Origin: Hexactinellida sp. DTS-2022
Taxonomy: Eukaryota; Porifera; Hexactinellida
NCBI GenBank assembly: GCA_028753945.1
Contig: JAPNXP010000012.1
Span: 3,906,001-3,970,000, forward strand
Direction: 5' to 3'
Length of the DNA stretch: 64,000 bases
Under the pieces are notes generated by a model, which saw nothing but the letters and a program-made list of their open reading frames with translations, was not told the origin of the DNA and did no database searches. The position numbers and the translations under genes were made by a program. Positions 34,200 through 46,060 of the stretch are shown here, one piece after another (position 1 is the first letter of the stretch; the number at the start of each line of letters is the position of its first letter).

Positions 34200-35777
34200 A
34201 TGGCACAACCAATGGGTCCTCCACCTCTGTACCCACAAATAGAAACGTTAGAATCGATTTCTGAAAAGAAGGAAACACAAATAGAAGAAGTAGAGAATAA
34301 TTTCCTATTAATTCAAAATAAATTGTTTGAAAAAAAGAATAGTATTATAAGTAGGATAAAGAATGCGAATCCTATTGAAGATCCTCAGATTGAAAATCTT
34401 CAGAAACAGTTGGTTTCCCTCTATATTTCCAAAAAGAACCTTAAAGATAGTATGGATAATCTCCAAATAGCTTCAACCCTCGCAGAATCCTATGCGAAGA
34501 TAGAGGAGCAAATCATCAGAATAGAAAAGCAACTGCACACTGTTAAGTATCTCAGATGGAACATGGCTGATTGTGAGAACGCAATCGATAACCTATGTGT
34601 GGTGTGTGAAGGCAAAGATCTTAGGGAGATCTACAGTAGGAAGAAAGAGCTGCTATGGGAGAGTGTGGCGCCTGGGGCTGAGAGGACACAAGTTAACGGA
34701 CCTATGAGTCTAGCTATCGAACCAAAAACTGACCACATCTTCATAGCAGACGCAGGAAATAACCGCATTCAGGTGTACAACAGCGAAGGCAAGCACCTCT
34801 CCCAGATAAAGCTAGCTCAGTCTTGGAGAATATTCTTTATCGACTTTTTAGGAGATTTTCTCTTCATTGTTGGTGAGTTTCCACATAATAAATTACTTAA
34901 ATAGGAATATATGTGTGTGAAGTACGACTAATACTAAAATTAATTTGTAGGGACTGTATCTGAGAACAGCTTGTTGCTGGCTAGAATGGATCCCAGCACA
35001 GAGCAACACGCTATGATGAGGCTCGCTCAGCCTGGCGAGTTCGGACGAGATCTCCTCGCGCCTGGCTTTAACATTCTCATCAGCTTAAATCAAATTCAGC
35101 TTTCAGTAGTTGCCAGCATATATAATGATAACCACGTTATATGGACTCAGTGTATCTCGATGGAGAAATTTGAACCAAATAAAGTTTGCAAAAAGATAAT
35201 TATAACATTGCGGTCCCCTCATATCGAGGATCACACGAATGCTGTGGACCTCAAAACTGTTGGAAAGTCTCAAGATAAGATGCGTTTTCTAGTTCTGTAC
35301 CAGAACAGTCCTTATTCTCTGCAAATATTCAACAACAATGGCGAAGTGGTGAGAGCAATAATATCTCTCAATCTCGACAAACTGCTCAGCTTGTTCCTTG
35401 TGGATCAAGAGAATAATTTAATTATTTGTACTATTAACCAAGGTGTTGCTTCTAAATCCGGGAAAGAGAGACAAGAATCTGACCTGATAGAGCATCTCTA
35501 CTCGTTTTACGCATTCTCTGACACAGGAGAGAGACTGCACCAATGGACTTATAAAGTTTCAAATAAATCTATTTTTAACAAAATATTTGGTTTATTTTCA
35601 AAACAAACTCAAACAAAACAGTCTCCTGACCCTCCTGGCACTTATCTACCTTCCTATAACACAGCTGTTAGTCTTACTGAAGGAATAAAACCTGTTTTCG
35701 TTGCTTATTTGAACTCCAAGCAGCAGCTAATAGTTTTATTTTCGCTAGAAACGTCATCACTGATTAGAGCATTTTAA
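34200..35777 (+). CDS. Coiled-coil plus NHL-repeat protein (two exons)
   Basis: Exons 34200-34872 and 34951-35777, joined by a 78-bp GTGAGT...TAG intron in phase 1; the joined product is 499 residues. Residues ~10-150 are rich in Glu, Lys, Gln and Leu with heptad-like spacing, so a coiled coil is likely. An NHL blade follows (NGPMSLAIEPKTDHIFIADA, then NNRIQVYNSEGKHLSQIKL). The second exon continues with weaker propeller-like strands and a linker rich in Gln, Lys and Pro before the C terminus. This is the layout of TRIM-NHL proteins without the RING and B-boxes, so it is unlikely to be a ubiquitin ligase itself. It is probably related to the NHL gene at 22194. Partners are unknown. Confidence 0.8.
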
Positions 35778-35882
35778 TTTGAGTTATGGTTGCAATCAGA
35801 CTACTTAGTTCGGCAGTCAACACTTATGAATGCTCTTGATATTTGTAATTAAATTTATTTTATTAAATCTCTTTTGTTAATG

Positions 35883-36640
35883 TACCGACTATAGTATAGT
35901 GTCCCAGTTCTGATCTTGCTGCCTTGTTATATTATATTTAGTCCGCATCCTCTCCACAGAACAGAGTTTTATTCACTAAGAGCCCAAATTTACAGAATAG
36001 GTGTCTCATGGGTTACAGATGCACCTGGGGTCACGATTTTGAAAATTCACATTTCCAAGGTGACAAAACTTGTAACCAATTATCTCAATATCTCTCAATA
36101 ATTAAGTGTGCATTATATAGTGCCTAACGGAGGCTGTAATTTATTTGGTCGAGAGTTTATTCATGCAACCAATCAATTATTTTTACATCATTTTCTTTTG
36201 AGGCACTATTAATCAACCAACCATAGGCGCCAATTTTGGGGTTTTGGGGGGGGGGGCAGCCCCCCCCCCCCCCCCCCCCCCCCCAAATTGCTGATTGGCC
36301 CCCCATATTGCTTATTGGGGGGGTGCTGGGAGCAATACCCGGACCTGTCGGTCGATTTAATTTTTATATGAAAGTGATCCTTTTGATCGACCAAGGGATG
36401 ATAGAAGGTGAGAATCACGTTTGTTACTCAATATATCCTGATTTTGTTTCTAAAGAAACAAATCTGGAAATATTTAGTAAAGATCCCAGTGCCCCCCCAG
36501 ACCCCCCAAGTGGCTCCCCCCATCTTTGATTATATTTTCCAAAACTTGACGCCTATGCAACCAACGACCAAAATATAGTGCATGTGCATCCAAAGGAAAA
36601 TTCTTCGGCACAGGCTGCAATTTAGGATTTTTTTGTTTGA
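35883..36640 (-). repeat. Lone decayed copy of the array unit, with a minisatellite monomer
   Basis: On the minus strand it reads hairpin (36640 back to about 36195, split by a MITE), then part of a type-I body, then the conserved ends (ACCCCAGGTGCATCTGTAACC-like, 35995-36035, and AACTCTGTTCTGTGGAGAGG, 35945-35970), then one minisatellite monomer (35883-35926). The module order is the same as in the large array, so the monomer is part of the unit itself. Confidence 0.75.
36222..36557. mobile_element. 336-bp hAT-like MITE inside the lone array copy
   Basis: Ends CATAGGCGCC and GACGCCTATG, flanked by CAACCAAC at 36214-36221 and 36558-36565. Long G and C runs lie just inside the left end. It splits the hairpin of the lone array unit. 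Confidence 0.85.
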
Positions 36641-36675
36641 TTTGGTTCCCGTTCTTTGAGTTATTTGCTGCTTTA

Positions 36676-36803
36676 GAAAGGAGACAATCCAATTGTTATT
36701 TGCATTGTTTTGTTTGCAGATATTCCATTATTCCTGTCTTACGAGAGAAATCCTTCTGATTTAGAAGGGTTGAAACAAGAACTGAAGGTTCTCTCAAATA
36801 ATT
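36676..36803 (+). other. Possible orphan 3' exon
   Basis: An open stretch preceded by TTTGTTTGCAG (acceptor at 36719) reads DIPLFLSYERNPSDLEGLKQ plus nine residues and a stop at 36801-36803. Amino-acid use looks gene-like. No upstream donor of a matching gene is evident, and the gene at 34200 ends cleanly. It could be an alternative last exon or chance. Confidence 0.25.
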
Positions 36804-36934
36804 AAAGTTGCTGTAATATTCGATATTTAATGACAAACAATGGTCAAACCGACAAGGTGTGGATTAATTGGATTATTTTAATTCTTATTAGATTGCTAAA
36901 TATTTCATAATTCGGTAAAATTTTCAACCATCTG

Positions 36935-38784
36935 ATGTTGAGACAGAAGAAAAAGAAATTTACATCTAAAACTACATCTACCCCAGTCCCGATCCGCCGC
37001 TCTCAATCTCCATACGAACTCAACTCGTCTCCTATTCAGCTCAACACTACCTATTCTAAAGTTTCTACTATATGTAGTGACGGAATGATTTCTCCCTCGC
37101 AGGAGTCCCAATCTCCCATTTTACAGTCATCGATACCAACGGAAAATACAACTCCGGCGAAGAAGAAGAAGCCAAAGTTAGCTAAAGTTAAGATATATCA
37201 TGCGAAGACTGCTGATAAGAGAAAGACCGCGAAGAGAGCTGTAGCCGCGGTCAATAGCGCAGCACCTGAAGTGGCATCAGCAGAGGAGGTATGTGACGAG
37301 GCTCCTCTCCCCAAGAGGAGACGCCTCCGAGAGAGTGTCAGCAAGAGGAGAGGGGCAGAGACGGAAGAGAGGAAGCCTGGACAGTTCCCATGTAAATCTG
37401 TAAAAGTAGTGGGCGGATCCACTATCGACTTGAGGGTAGGCACTATAGCGTATCTGTCTTGCTCTCTCTTAGTTATTTGTGTTTTTTGAGAGCTGAACTG
37501 ATTGAAAGTCTCTTATGTATTCTAGTTAGTGAATTTTAACTCAAAACCTTGAAAAAAATTGTTACCAAACAATTTCTACACTAGAGTCTTCTTCTGGACC
37601 CAAATAAACATAGAAAAAAAGTTGCAAGCCCAAACCCGTGAAGAAAATTTTTTACACGGGTTGCAGTTTCTGATTTTCCATAGTAAATCGCCGACATTTC
37701 TGGAGCTAACTTTCTCAAGTCAGCTCCAATCAACTTATTATCACCATATTGGTACTCTGCGTTAAATTTCCAGCAATTTGATATATCACATGTCCATATT
37801 TGGAAGAATTTTTCCATAGCAACGCTGGTATGTGTAAAAATTTCATTATCAAATTGTGTTCCCACTTAATCAAGTGACCCCTCATTCGACTCCATTCAGC
37901 TACCTGAGTAAAATTATTTTTATAAAATTATTCGAGATTTTCGAGATTAATAAATCTCGAATAATTTTATAAAATCACGTTTTAGAGTGTCGGTATGTGT
38001 ATAATTTTACTCAGGTAGCTGAATGGAGTCGAATGAGGGGTCACTTGATTAAGTGGGAACACAATTTGATAATGGAATTTTTGCACATTCCTAAGACATT
38101 CCAGCGTTGCTATGGAAAAAATCTTCCAAATATGGACATGTGATATATCAAATTGCTAGAAATTTAACGCAGAGTACCAATATGGTGATAATAAGTTGAT
38201 TGGAGCTGATTTGAGAAAGTTAGCTCCAGAAATGTCGGCGATTTACTATGGAAAATCAGAAACTGCAAACCGTGTAAAAAAATTTCCTCACGGGTTTGGG
38301 CTTGCAACTTTTTTTCTATGTTTATTTGGGTCCAGAAGAAGACTAGTGTAGAAATTGTTTGGTAACAATTTTTTTCAAGGTTTACCTATAATTTGAGGTA
38401 AATTCCCTAACTATCAGTTAGTTGCGACTCGCGAGCCGTAAGTATTTCTCTGTACACCTCTCGTAGGTAATATACAAGAGCGAGTCCGCTAGATGGAGCA
38501 AGACAGGAGACATTAACTACTCGGTGGGTACAACGACTGAGCAGTTCAAGTGGGGGCTTCTGGAGATTCTGGGAGGGGGGGTTAAGCCCACCTCTCTTAG
38601 CAAGGATTGGATGGTGTTCAATCTGATGTCTGGCTCTGTTCGGATTAATCTAGATTCCCAGCTGATCGGTACTTTGGACAAAGTTGGAGATACATTTCTT
38701 GTGCCACCAGAGAGCACATATGAGTTCAATAACTTGAACAGCAAAAAGGCTGTCTTGTCATATATGATAATTATGCAGACCTGA
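36935..38784 (+). CDS. CENPC: CENP-C-like kinetochore protein (cupin C-terminus)
   Basis: Exons 36935-37435 and 38467-38784, with donor AGG|GTAGGC and acceptor TCGTAG|GTA in phase 0; 272 residues. The first exon is basic and Ser/Pro-rich, with Lys/Arg clusters (about residues 75-100 and 128-140), as expected of a disordered DNA- or nucleosome-binding region. The second ends in a Mif2/CENP-C-type cupin: FKWGLLEI, DWMVFNLMSGSVRINL, GDTFLVPPESTYEFNNL and a final hydrophobic strand (about residues 190-272). In CENP-C this domain dimerises at the centromere. It is much shorter than vertebrate CENP-C, and the conserved CENP-C motif is not obvious, so 5' exons may be missing. The intron is almost filled by a foldback element. 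An AATAAA signal lies 120 bp after the stop. Confidence 0.65.
37525..38411. mobile_element. Foldback element (0.9 kb) in the CENP-C intron
   Basis: The two halves are near-perfect reverse complements: GTTAGTGAATTTTAACTCAA on the left against the right end near 38401-38411. They meet at a small hairpin of CGAGATTTTCGAGATTAATA around 37930-37960. TA flanks both ends. It occupies most of the intron and leaves the splice sites clear by about 90 bp (left) and 55 bp (right). A half copy lies at 58803-62684. Confidence 0.8.
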
Positions 38785-38903
38785 TCTTCACACTTATTAT
38801 AATTCAATTTACCATTCCTTTTATTTCTTGAATTGTCAAAACAAACATTATATCACTATTCACTAGTTATTTACAGTAATTGTGCGGTAATTACAAATGT
38901 ATT

Positions 38904-38909
38904 AATAAA
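38904..38909 (+). terminator. Polyadenylation signal of the CENP-C-like gene
   Basis: AATAAA about 120 bp after the stop codon at 38784, followed by T-rich sequence. Confidence 0.5.
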
Positions 38910-39111
38910 GTACAATTTTAATCATATATTTAATTCAGATAAAATTATCGCAATTTGGGAGTCAAGGTAATTCAATTAATTAATTAAAAAGCTATTTGAT
39001 ACCAAGATTTTCCTCCTGACAATAAATTGTTGGATCAATATGTCATTTACAAAGCAGAAGATATAGGCAGGTAAATCGTTGAACATCTTAGATAGTAATA
39101 TCATGCATAAA

Positions 39112-39192
39112 AACCCCTCACAGACGGGATGGGAGTGTGCTCCTTCTGATTACACTTCCCCAATGTTTAATTTAACTAGAATTTCAATATTC
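39112..39192 (+). repeat. Flank module shared with 13978-14058
   Basis: ACCCCTCACAGACGGGATGG through TAGAATTTCAATATTCAA. At the other locus the same module joins directly to an array hairpin; here the first hairpin follows about 780 bp later. Confidence 0.7.
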
Positions 39193-39223
39193 AAATTACA
39201 TTTCATCTTAATGTAATACAATT

Positions 39224-39303
39224 TAATTAATGTTTGAATTGTGAAGACTTCAAATGTTTAATTAAATTAATGTTTGAATTGTGAAGACTTCAAATGTTTA
39301 ATT
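39224..39303. repeat. 40-bp tandem duplication
   Basis: Two adjacent copies of a ~40-bp unit containing TTTGAATTGTGAAGACTTCA. Confidence 0.85.
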
Positions 39304-39972
39304 AAATTAATTAAAGATTAATTATTACAAATAGAAATTAGGAATACGTGCTAGTATTTACGTTACTATCTTGAATAATAAATTGACATCATCATCAACT
39401 TGTAAAATATTCCAACTTCCAAGTGTTTCAATTGCACTTGTATGAAACACATATTCACTTACAAACCAATCAATAACAGTCATTATCCTAGCAGATAGTA
39501 GGCTTATGTAATATGTTCTATGTATTGAGTATACTATAGAGTAATTACAATATGGAGAAGATGGCTGATTTATGTAAATAATCGTTAATAAAACGTAGAA
39601 TTGATTAGCGACCTAATAATTTTAATTGATATATAGAAAGAACATCCTTAGGAGAATACAACCTCTATATTTTCAATAACTAATTCGAATTATTAAAGAG
39701 TCACTGGACCAGAATACAAATTTCGATATAACTGACGAACAAAAGCGAAATTGAGAAATCAGGCTTCGAGGTGATCATCTCCAGGAAATTCTATATCTCC
39801 TGTCCAAATTTGAAATCTCTATCACCAATGGTCTAGTCAGGCCATCGCGTACGGCCGGCCAGCCGGCCGGCCGGAAGTCCGACAGAGGTAAATTCAATAG
39901 TGTGCACTTATAGTATAAAACTATAGTAGGACCCTACTATAACGTTTTTTACTAGAAGAAGCACACTAAAAA
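39304..39972. other. AT-rich stretch before the array
   Basis: No exon is recognised. Near 39856-39880 there is a GGCCGGCCAGCCGGCCGGCC palindrome, and near 39905-39945 a CTATAGTAGGACCCTACTATA palindrome. Confidence 0.4.
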
Positions 39973-41201
39973 TCCAAAATTGCAGCCTGTGCCGACGCAT
40001 GTTCCTTTGGTGGCACTATATTTTGGTGCAAATGGTGGTTGGTTTATTGATAGTGCCTCCATAGGAACATGCTGTCGGCTCAGCTGCAATTTTGGATTTT
40101 TTTTTCTCCATGTCATCATCACTATGAAGGTGTTAAATTATTTCAGAAAGGTGTTTCAAAAGGCAACGACCCTTAGTGAGTTGGTAGTTTCGTTTTAGCT
40201 CACTTCATTTCAAAGATATTCAAATTTCAGTAGAATATAATAAGTGATGAGTCAACATTTTTTATATGAGTGTTTGGTGATCACACAACACCAACCAACT
40301 CATTCGAAATATATTATTCACAAAATTGTAAAAACACATTTTTTGACGATGTCATCATCACCTCAAGGTGTCAAAACCCATTTGTAGAGGTGTTACGTTG
40401 CATAAGGATCAATTGATAAATTTGAAATTTGTTCCTATCTTCTATAATATAGATTAACGATATTTAATTAATTAGTTTAAATAATTATAAATTAATTAGT
40501 TTAAATAATTATTAATATTATTTATAATATAACACCAATTTCAATGTTAATTTACAATAATTAATTTAAATTATTTTGCCATAAATAATAAATTAATTCA
40601 TTTGGCTATCAAATTTCAATTCCGCACACTCGATAACCCCTAATAAACAAATTGGGAGCATCTCTATAAGTCATATACTGACTTAATTAATTATAATTAA
40701 TTACGTCAGAATATTAACAGTGCAAGAGTATTCTTGCAGAAGGAAATATAATCACATAATCTGTCGTTGTTATGGAATGTAGTATCTTAGATTTCAATTG
40801 GAAAATAGAAGCCTACTCGATCTCACAAGTTGAATCAATATAATAGTAACGAGTTGAAACAATAGAATTAGATTTAACACTTTCAATTGAACTGAAGTGT
40901 TAGTAAACAAAGGAAACTTGCAAGTCAATTGTGGCACAAACGAAGCCCAATTTGAAAATTCGTGCACTGTGAAAAGGTGTGGAATTTAATTCTCTATCGA
41001 TTGCAAATAAATTTAATTTTCGGGTACTATTTATTGTTGCTGTTTCAAAATTAAACAGGTGCAAAAATGTGTCCAAAAAAATGTAATAAAAAATCGTGAC
41101 CCCAGGTGCACATCTGTAACCCATGAGACACCTATCCTGAAAATTTGGGCTCTTAGTTAATTATACTCTGTTCTGGGGAGAGGCTACGGACTAATAAAAA
41201 A
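39973..41201 (+). repeat. Array unit 1 (type I, 1,229 bp)
   Basis: Hairpin 39973-40097, body I, no minisatellite. Confidence 0.85.
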
Positions 41202-42409
41202 TCCAAAATTGCAGCCTGTGCCGACGCATGTTCCTTTGGTGGCACTATATTTTGGTGTGGTTTATTGATAGTGCCTCCTATGGAACATGCTGTCGGCACA
41301 GGCTGCAATTTTGGATTTTTTTTCCGCCATGTCATCATCACTACAAAGGTGTTAAATTATTTCAGTAAGGTGTTTCAAAAGGCAACGACCCTTAGTGAGT
41401 TGTAAATTTCTTTTATGCTCACTTCATTTCAAAGATATTCAAGTTTCAGTAGAATATAATAGCTGATGACTCAGCATTTTTTATGTGAGCTCTGGGTCAT
41501 CACCCAAAACGAACCGACCCATTTGAATTATATAATTCACAAAATTGTGAAAACACATTTTTTTACGATGTCATCATCACCTCAAGGTGTCAAGACCCAC
41601 TTGTAGAGGTGTTACGTGGCATAAGGATCAATTGATAAATTGGAAGTTTGTTTCTATCTTATTTGATTTCTGAGATTTATGATATTTAATTAATTAGTAT
41701 AAATATTAATTAATATTATTTATAATTTAACACCAATTTCAATGTCAACTTACAATTAATAAATTAAATTATTTTGTCATGAATAATAAATTAATTATTT
41801 TGTTATCAAATTTCAATTAAGCACTCTCGATAACCCCTAATTAAACAAATTATAAGCATCTATATAAGTAATATACTGACTGAATTAATTATAATTAATT
41901 ACGTCAGTATATTAACAGTCCAATAATATTCTCGCAGAAGTAAATATAATCACATAATCTGTCGTTGTTGTGAAATATATAATCTTTTTTTTCAATTGGA
42001 AAATAGAAGCCTACTCGATCTCACAAGTTGAATCAATATAATAATAACGAGTTGAAACAATAGAATTAGATTTAACACTTTCAATTGAACTGAAGTGTTA
42101 GTAAACAAAGAAATTTCAACCCCAATTTATGGCATGAATCAAACCTATTAGTAAAAACATTCATCTCCCATCAGATGGAGAATTTTATAGTGAATCCAAT
42201 GGTGAAAAGAAAATTGGGGGTTTAGTATAACATTTTTTGAGTTATGGACCAGACGAAATTTGAAAGGTGTCAAAAAAAAGTCCAAAATTTGTTAATAAAA
42301 AATCGTGACCCCAGGTGCAAATCTGTAACCCATGAGACACCTGTCCTGCAAATTTGGGTTGTTAGTTAATTAAACTCTGTTCTGTGGATGAGCTACGGAA
42401 GAATAAAAA
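41202..42409 (+). repeat. Array unit 2 (type I with a type-II insert, 1,208 bp)
   Basis: Mostly body I, but about 42110-42280 (AATTTCAACCCC through GTTATGGACCAGACGAAATT) is body-II sequence, after which the type-I end resumes. Confidence 0.85.
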
Positions 42410-43611
42410 TCCAAAATTGCAGCTGTGCCGACGCATGTTCCTTTGGTGGCACTATATTTTGGTGGTGGCTTATTGATAGTGCCTCCAATGGAACATGCTG
42501 TCGGCACAGCTGCAATTTTGGATTTTTTTTTCCGCCATGTCATCATCACTATGAAGGTGTTAAATTATTTCAAAAAGGTGTTTCTGTAGGCAACGACCCT
42601 TAGAAAGTTGTAAATTTCGTTTGTGCTCACTTCATTTCAAAGATATTCAAGTTTCAGTAGAATATAGTAGCTGATGACTCAGCATTATTTATGTGAGCTC
42701 TGGGTCATCACCCAAAACGAACCGACCCATTTGAATTATATAATTCACAAAATTGTGAAAACACATTTTTTTTACGATGTCATCATCACCTCAAGGTGTC
42801 AAGACCCACTTTTATAGGTGTTACGTGGCATAAGGATCAATTGATAAATTGGAAGTTTGTTTCTATCTTATTTGATTTCTGAGATTTATGATATTTAATT
42901 AATTAGTATAAATAATAATTAATATTATTTATTATTTAACACCAATTTCAATGTCAACTTACAATTATTAAATTAAATTATTTTGTCATGAATAATTAAT
43001 TAATTATTTTGTTATCAAATTTCAATTAAGCACTCTCGATAACCCCTAATAAACAAATTATAAGCATCTATATAAGTAATATACTGACTGAATTAATTAT
43101 AATTAATTACGTCAGTATATTAAGAGTGCAATAATATTCTCGCAGAAGTAAATATAATCACATAATCTGTCGTTGTTGTGAAATATATAATCTTTTTTTC
43201 CAATTGGAAAATAGAAGCCTACTCGATCTCACAAGTTGAATCAATATTATAATAACGAGTTGAAACAATAGAATTAGATTTAACACTTTCAATTGAACTG
43301 AAGTGTTAGTAAACAAAGGAATTTTCCAACTCAATTGTGGCACAAACGAAACCCAATTTAAAAATTCGTGCACTGTGACAAGGTGTAGAATTTAATTCTC
43401 TATCGAATGCATATAAATAGAATATTCGCGCACTATTTATTGTTCTTTTTCTAATATTAAACAGGTGCAAAAATGTGTCCAAAAAAATGTGATAATTAAA
43501 CGTGACCCCAGGTGCACATCTGTAACCCATGAGACACATATCCTGAAAATTTGGGCTCTTAGTTAGTAAAACTCTGTTCAGTAGAGAGGCTACGGACTAA
43601 TAAAAAAAAAA
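42410..43611 (+). repeat. Array unit 3 (type I, 1,202 bp)
   Basis: The hairpin arms have lost two C bases on both sides (GCAGCTGTGCCGAC), a symmetric change that keeps the stem paired. Confidence 0.85.
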
Positions 43612-45190
43612 TCCAAAATTGCAGCCTGTGCCGACGCATGTTCCTTTGGTGGCACTATATTTTGTTGGTTGTTTATTTATAGTGCCTCCAAAAGAACATG
43701 CTGTCGGCGCAGGCTGCAATTTTGGATTTTTTTTTCGCCATGTCATCATCACTATGAAGGTGTTAAATTATTTCAAAAAGGTGTTACAGAAGGCATCGAC
43801 CCTTAGAGTGGTGGAAGTTTCCATTTAGTTCATATAATTTTAGAGATATTCAAGTTTGAGTAGAATATAATAGCTGATGACTCAGCATTTTTTATGTGTG
43901 TGTTGGGTCATCACCCAACATCAACTAACCCATTTTAAATATCGAATTAACAAAATTGTAAAAATACATTTTTTTTACGATGTCATAATCACCTCAAGGT
44001 GTCAAGACCCACTTGTATAGGTGGTACCTGGCATAAGGACCAATTGATAAATTGAAAGTTTGTTTCTATCTTGTATCATCTCTGAGATTAATGAAATTTA
44101 TCTAATTAGTATAAATATTTAATTTATTTATTTATTATTTAACACCATTATTATATACAGCAAAATAAATTAAGTTCAATTATTTGCAATTATTATTTAT
44201 TTAAATTGAATTTCACTATAATATTTGAATTCCACGCACTCGATAACCCCAATAATCTATTTGGAACCATCTCTATACGGTAAACACAGAGCGAATTAAT
44301 TAGAATTAAATATGTCAGTACATTAATTGTGCAAGAATATTCTCGCTGAAATAAATATAATCACTTAATCTGTCGTTGTTGTGGAATGTAAAATCTTAAC
44401 GGTTCTATCATAAACCATCTTTAGTTTAATGCCATTCATTCATTATGTATTGATAATAAATTATATTATTAGTTATATATTTTAGCAATGTTATCCACGG
44501 TGTGTTGAGTAAAGTCAACAAATTCCTTATATAAATTAATTTAATTTAATCCATTGTATAGTAATGCTACAATTAAATAGAAGCCAGCTGCATTCATTGT
44601 GTATTGCTATTAAATTATATTATTCGTTATTTATTTTAGCAATGTTATCCACGGTTGGTTGAGTTGAGTCAACAAATTCCTTATATTATATTATTTAATT
44701 TAATCCATTGTATAGTAATACTACAATTAAATAGAAGCCAGCTGTAATTTATAAGATGAATCAATATAATTATTACAAGTTGAATCACTAGAGTAGGATT
44801 TAACAAGTTAAATCAATATAATAATCGCAAGTTGAAACAATGGAATTAGATTTAACAGTTTTATTGAAACTGAAGTGTGAGTAAACAAAGAAATTTCAAC
44901 CCCCATTAATGGCAGGAATAAAACCTTTTTTGAAGGTTTTCTTCTCCCATCAGACGCAGAATTTTATGGGGAATCCAAATATGAAATAAAATTTTCGGGT
45001 TTAGTAAAACATATTTTGAGTTATGGACCAGACAAAATCTGAAAGGTGTTAAAGATGTGTCAAAAATTTCTTAATAAAAAATCGTAACCCCAGGTGCAAA
45101 TTAGACGGTCCTACCGCACCTACATGCCAAGTTTCAGCCCATCAACTATAGAGCTCTGGCCAGGGTACCGTCTACGGAGAAAAAAAAAAA
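43612..45190 (+). repeat. Array unit 4 (hybrid I to II, 1,579 bp)
   Basis: Begins with body I and ends with body II. The block TTATCCACGGT to GAAGCCAGCTG is present twice in tandem (about 44490-44590 and 44645-44742), which explains the extra length. Confidence 0.85.
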
Positions 45191-46060
45191 TCCAAAATTG
45201 CAGCCTGTGCCGACGCATGTTCCTTTGGTGGCACTATATTTTGTTGGTGGTTTATTGATAGTGCCTCCAAAGGAACATGCTGTCGGCGCAGGCTGCAATT
45301 TTGGATTTTTTTCCCAAAGTCATCAACGCCCAAGGTGTGAAGAACCATTTTTTAATTGGTCCGTGTCACAAGGAAGGGTAGATAAATTTGAAGTTTGTTT
45401 CTATCATAAACCATCTTGAGTTTAATGCCATTCTTTCATTATGTATTGATAATATATTATATTATTAGTTATTTATTTTAGCAATGTTATCCACGGTTGG
45501 TTGAGTTGAGTCAACAAATTCCTAATATATATTATTTAATTTAACCCATTGTATAGTAATACTAGAATTAAATAGAAGCCAGCTGGAATTTATAAGTTAA
45601 ATCAATATAATTATCGCAAGTTGAATCACTAGAGTAGGATTTAACAAGTTAAATCAATATAATTATTACAAGTTGAAACAATAGAATTAGATTCAATATA
45701 ATTATTACAAGTTGAAACAATAGAATTAGATCTAACAGTTTTACTGAATCTCAAGTGTGAGGAAACACAGGAGATTGGCACCCCAATTATGGCACAAAGC
45801 TATGCTAAATTGAACATTCGTGAATTGCCAAAAGGTGTAGAAATTAATTCTATATCCGTATATGTAAATTTTATCAAGCTCAATATTAATTATTTCATGT
45901 TATGAGCCATAATTAGTTTAAATAGGTGTTAAAATTATTTGATCAAAAATCGTAACCCCAGGTGCAAATTAGACGGTCACTCTGCACCTGCATGCCAAGT
46001 TTCAGAACTCAATGTATACAGGTGTGGCCAGGGCACCTGCTACGGAGAAATAATAAAAAT
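45191..46060 (+). repeat. Array unit 5 (type II, 870 bp)
   Basis: Body II, with a short duplication of TTACAAGTTGAAACAATAGA near 45660-45730. Confidence 0.85.
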
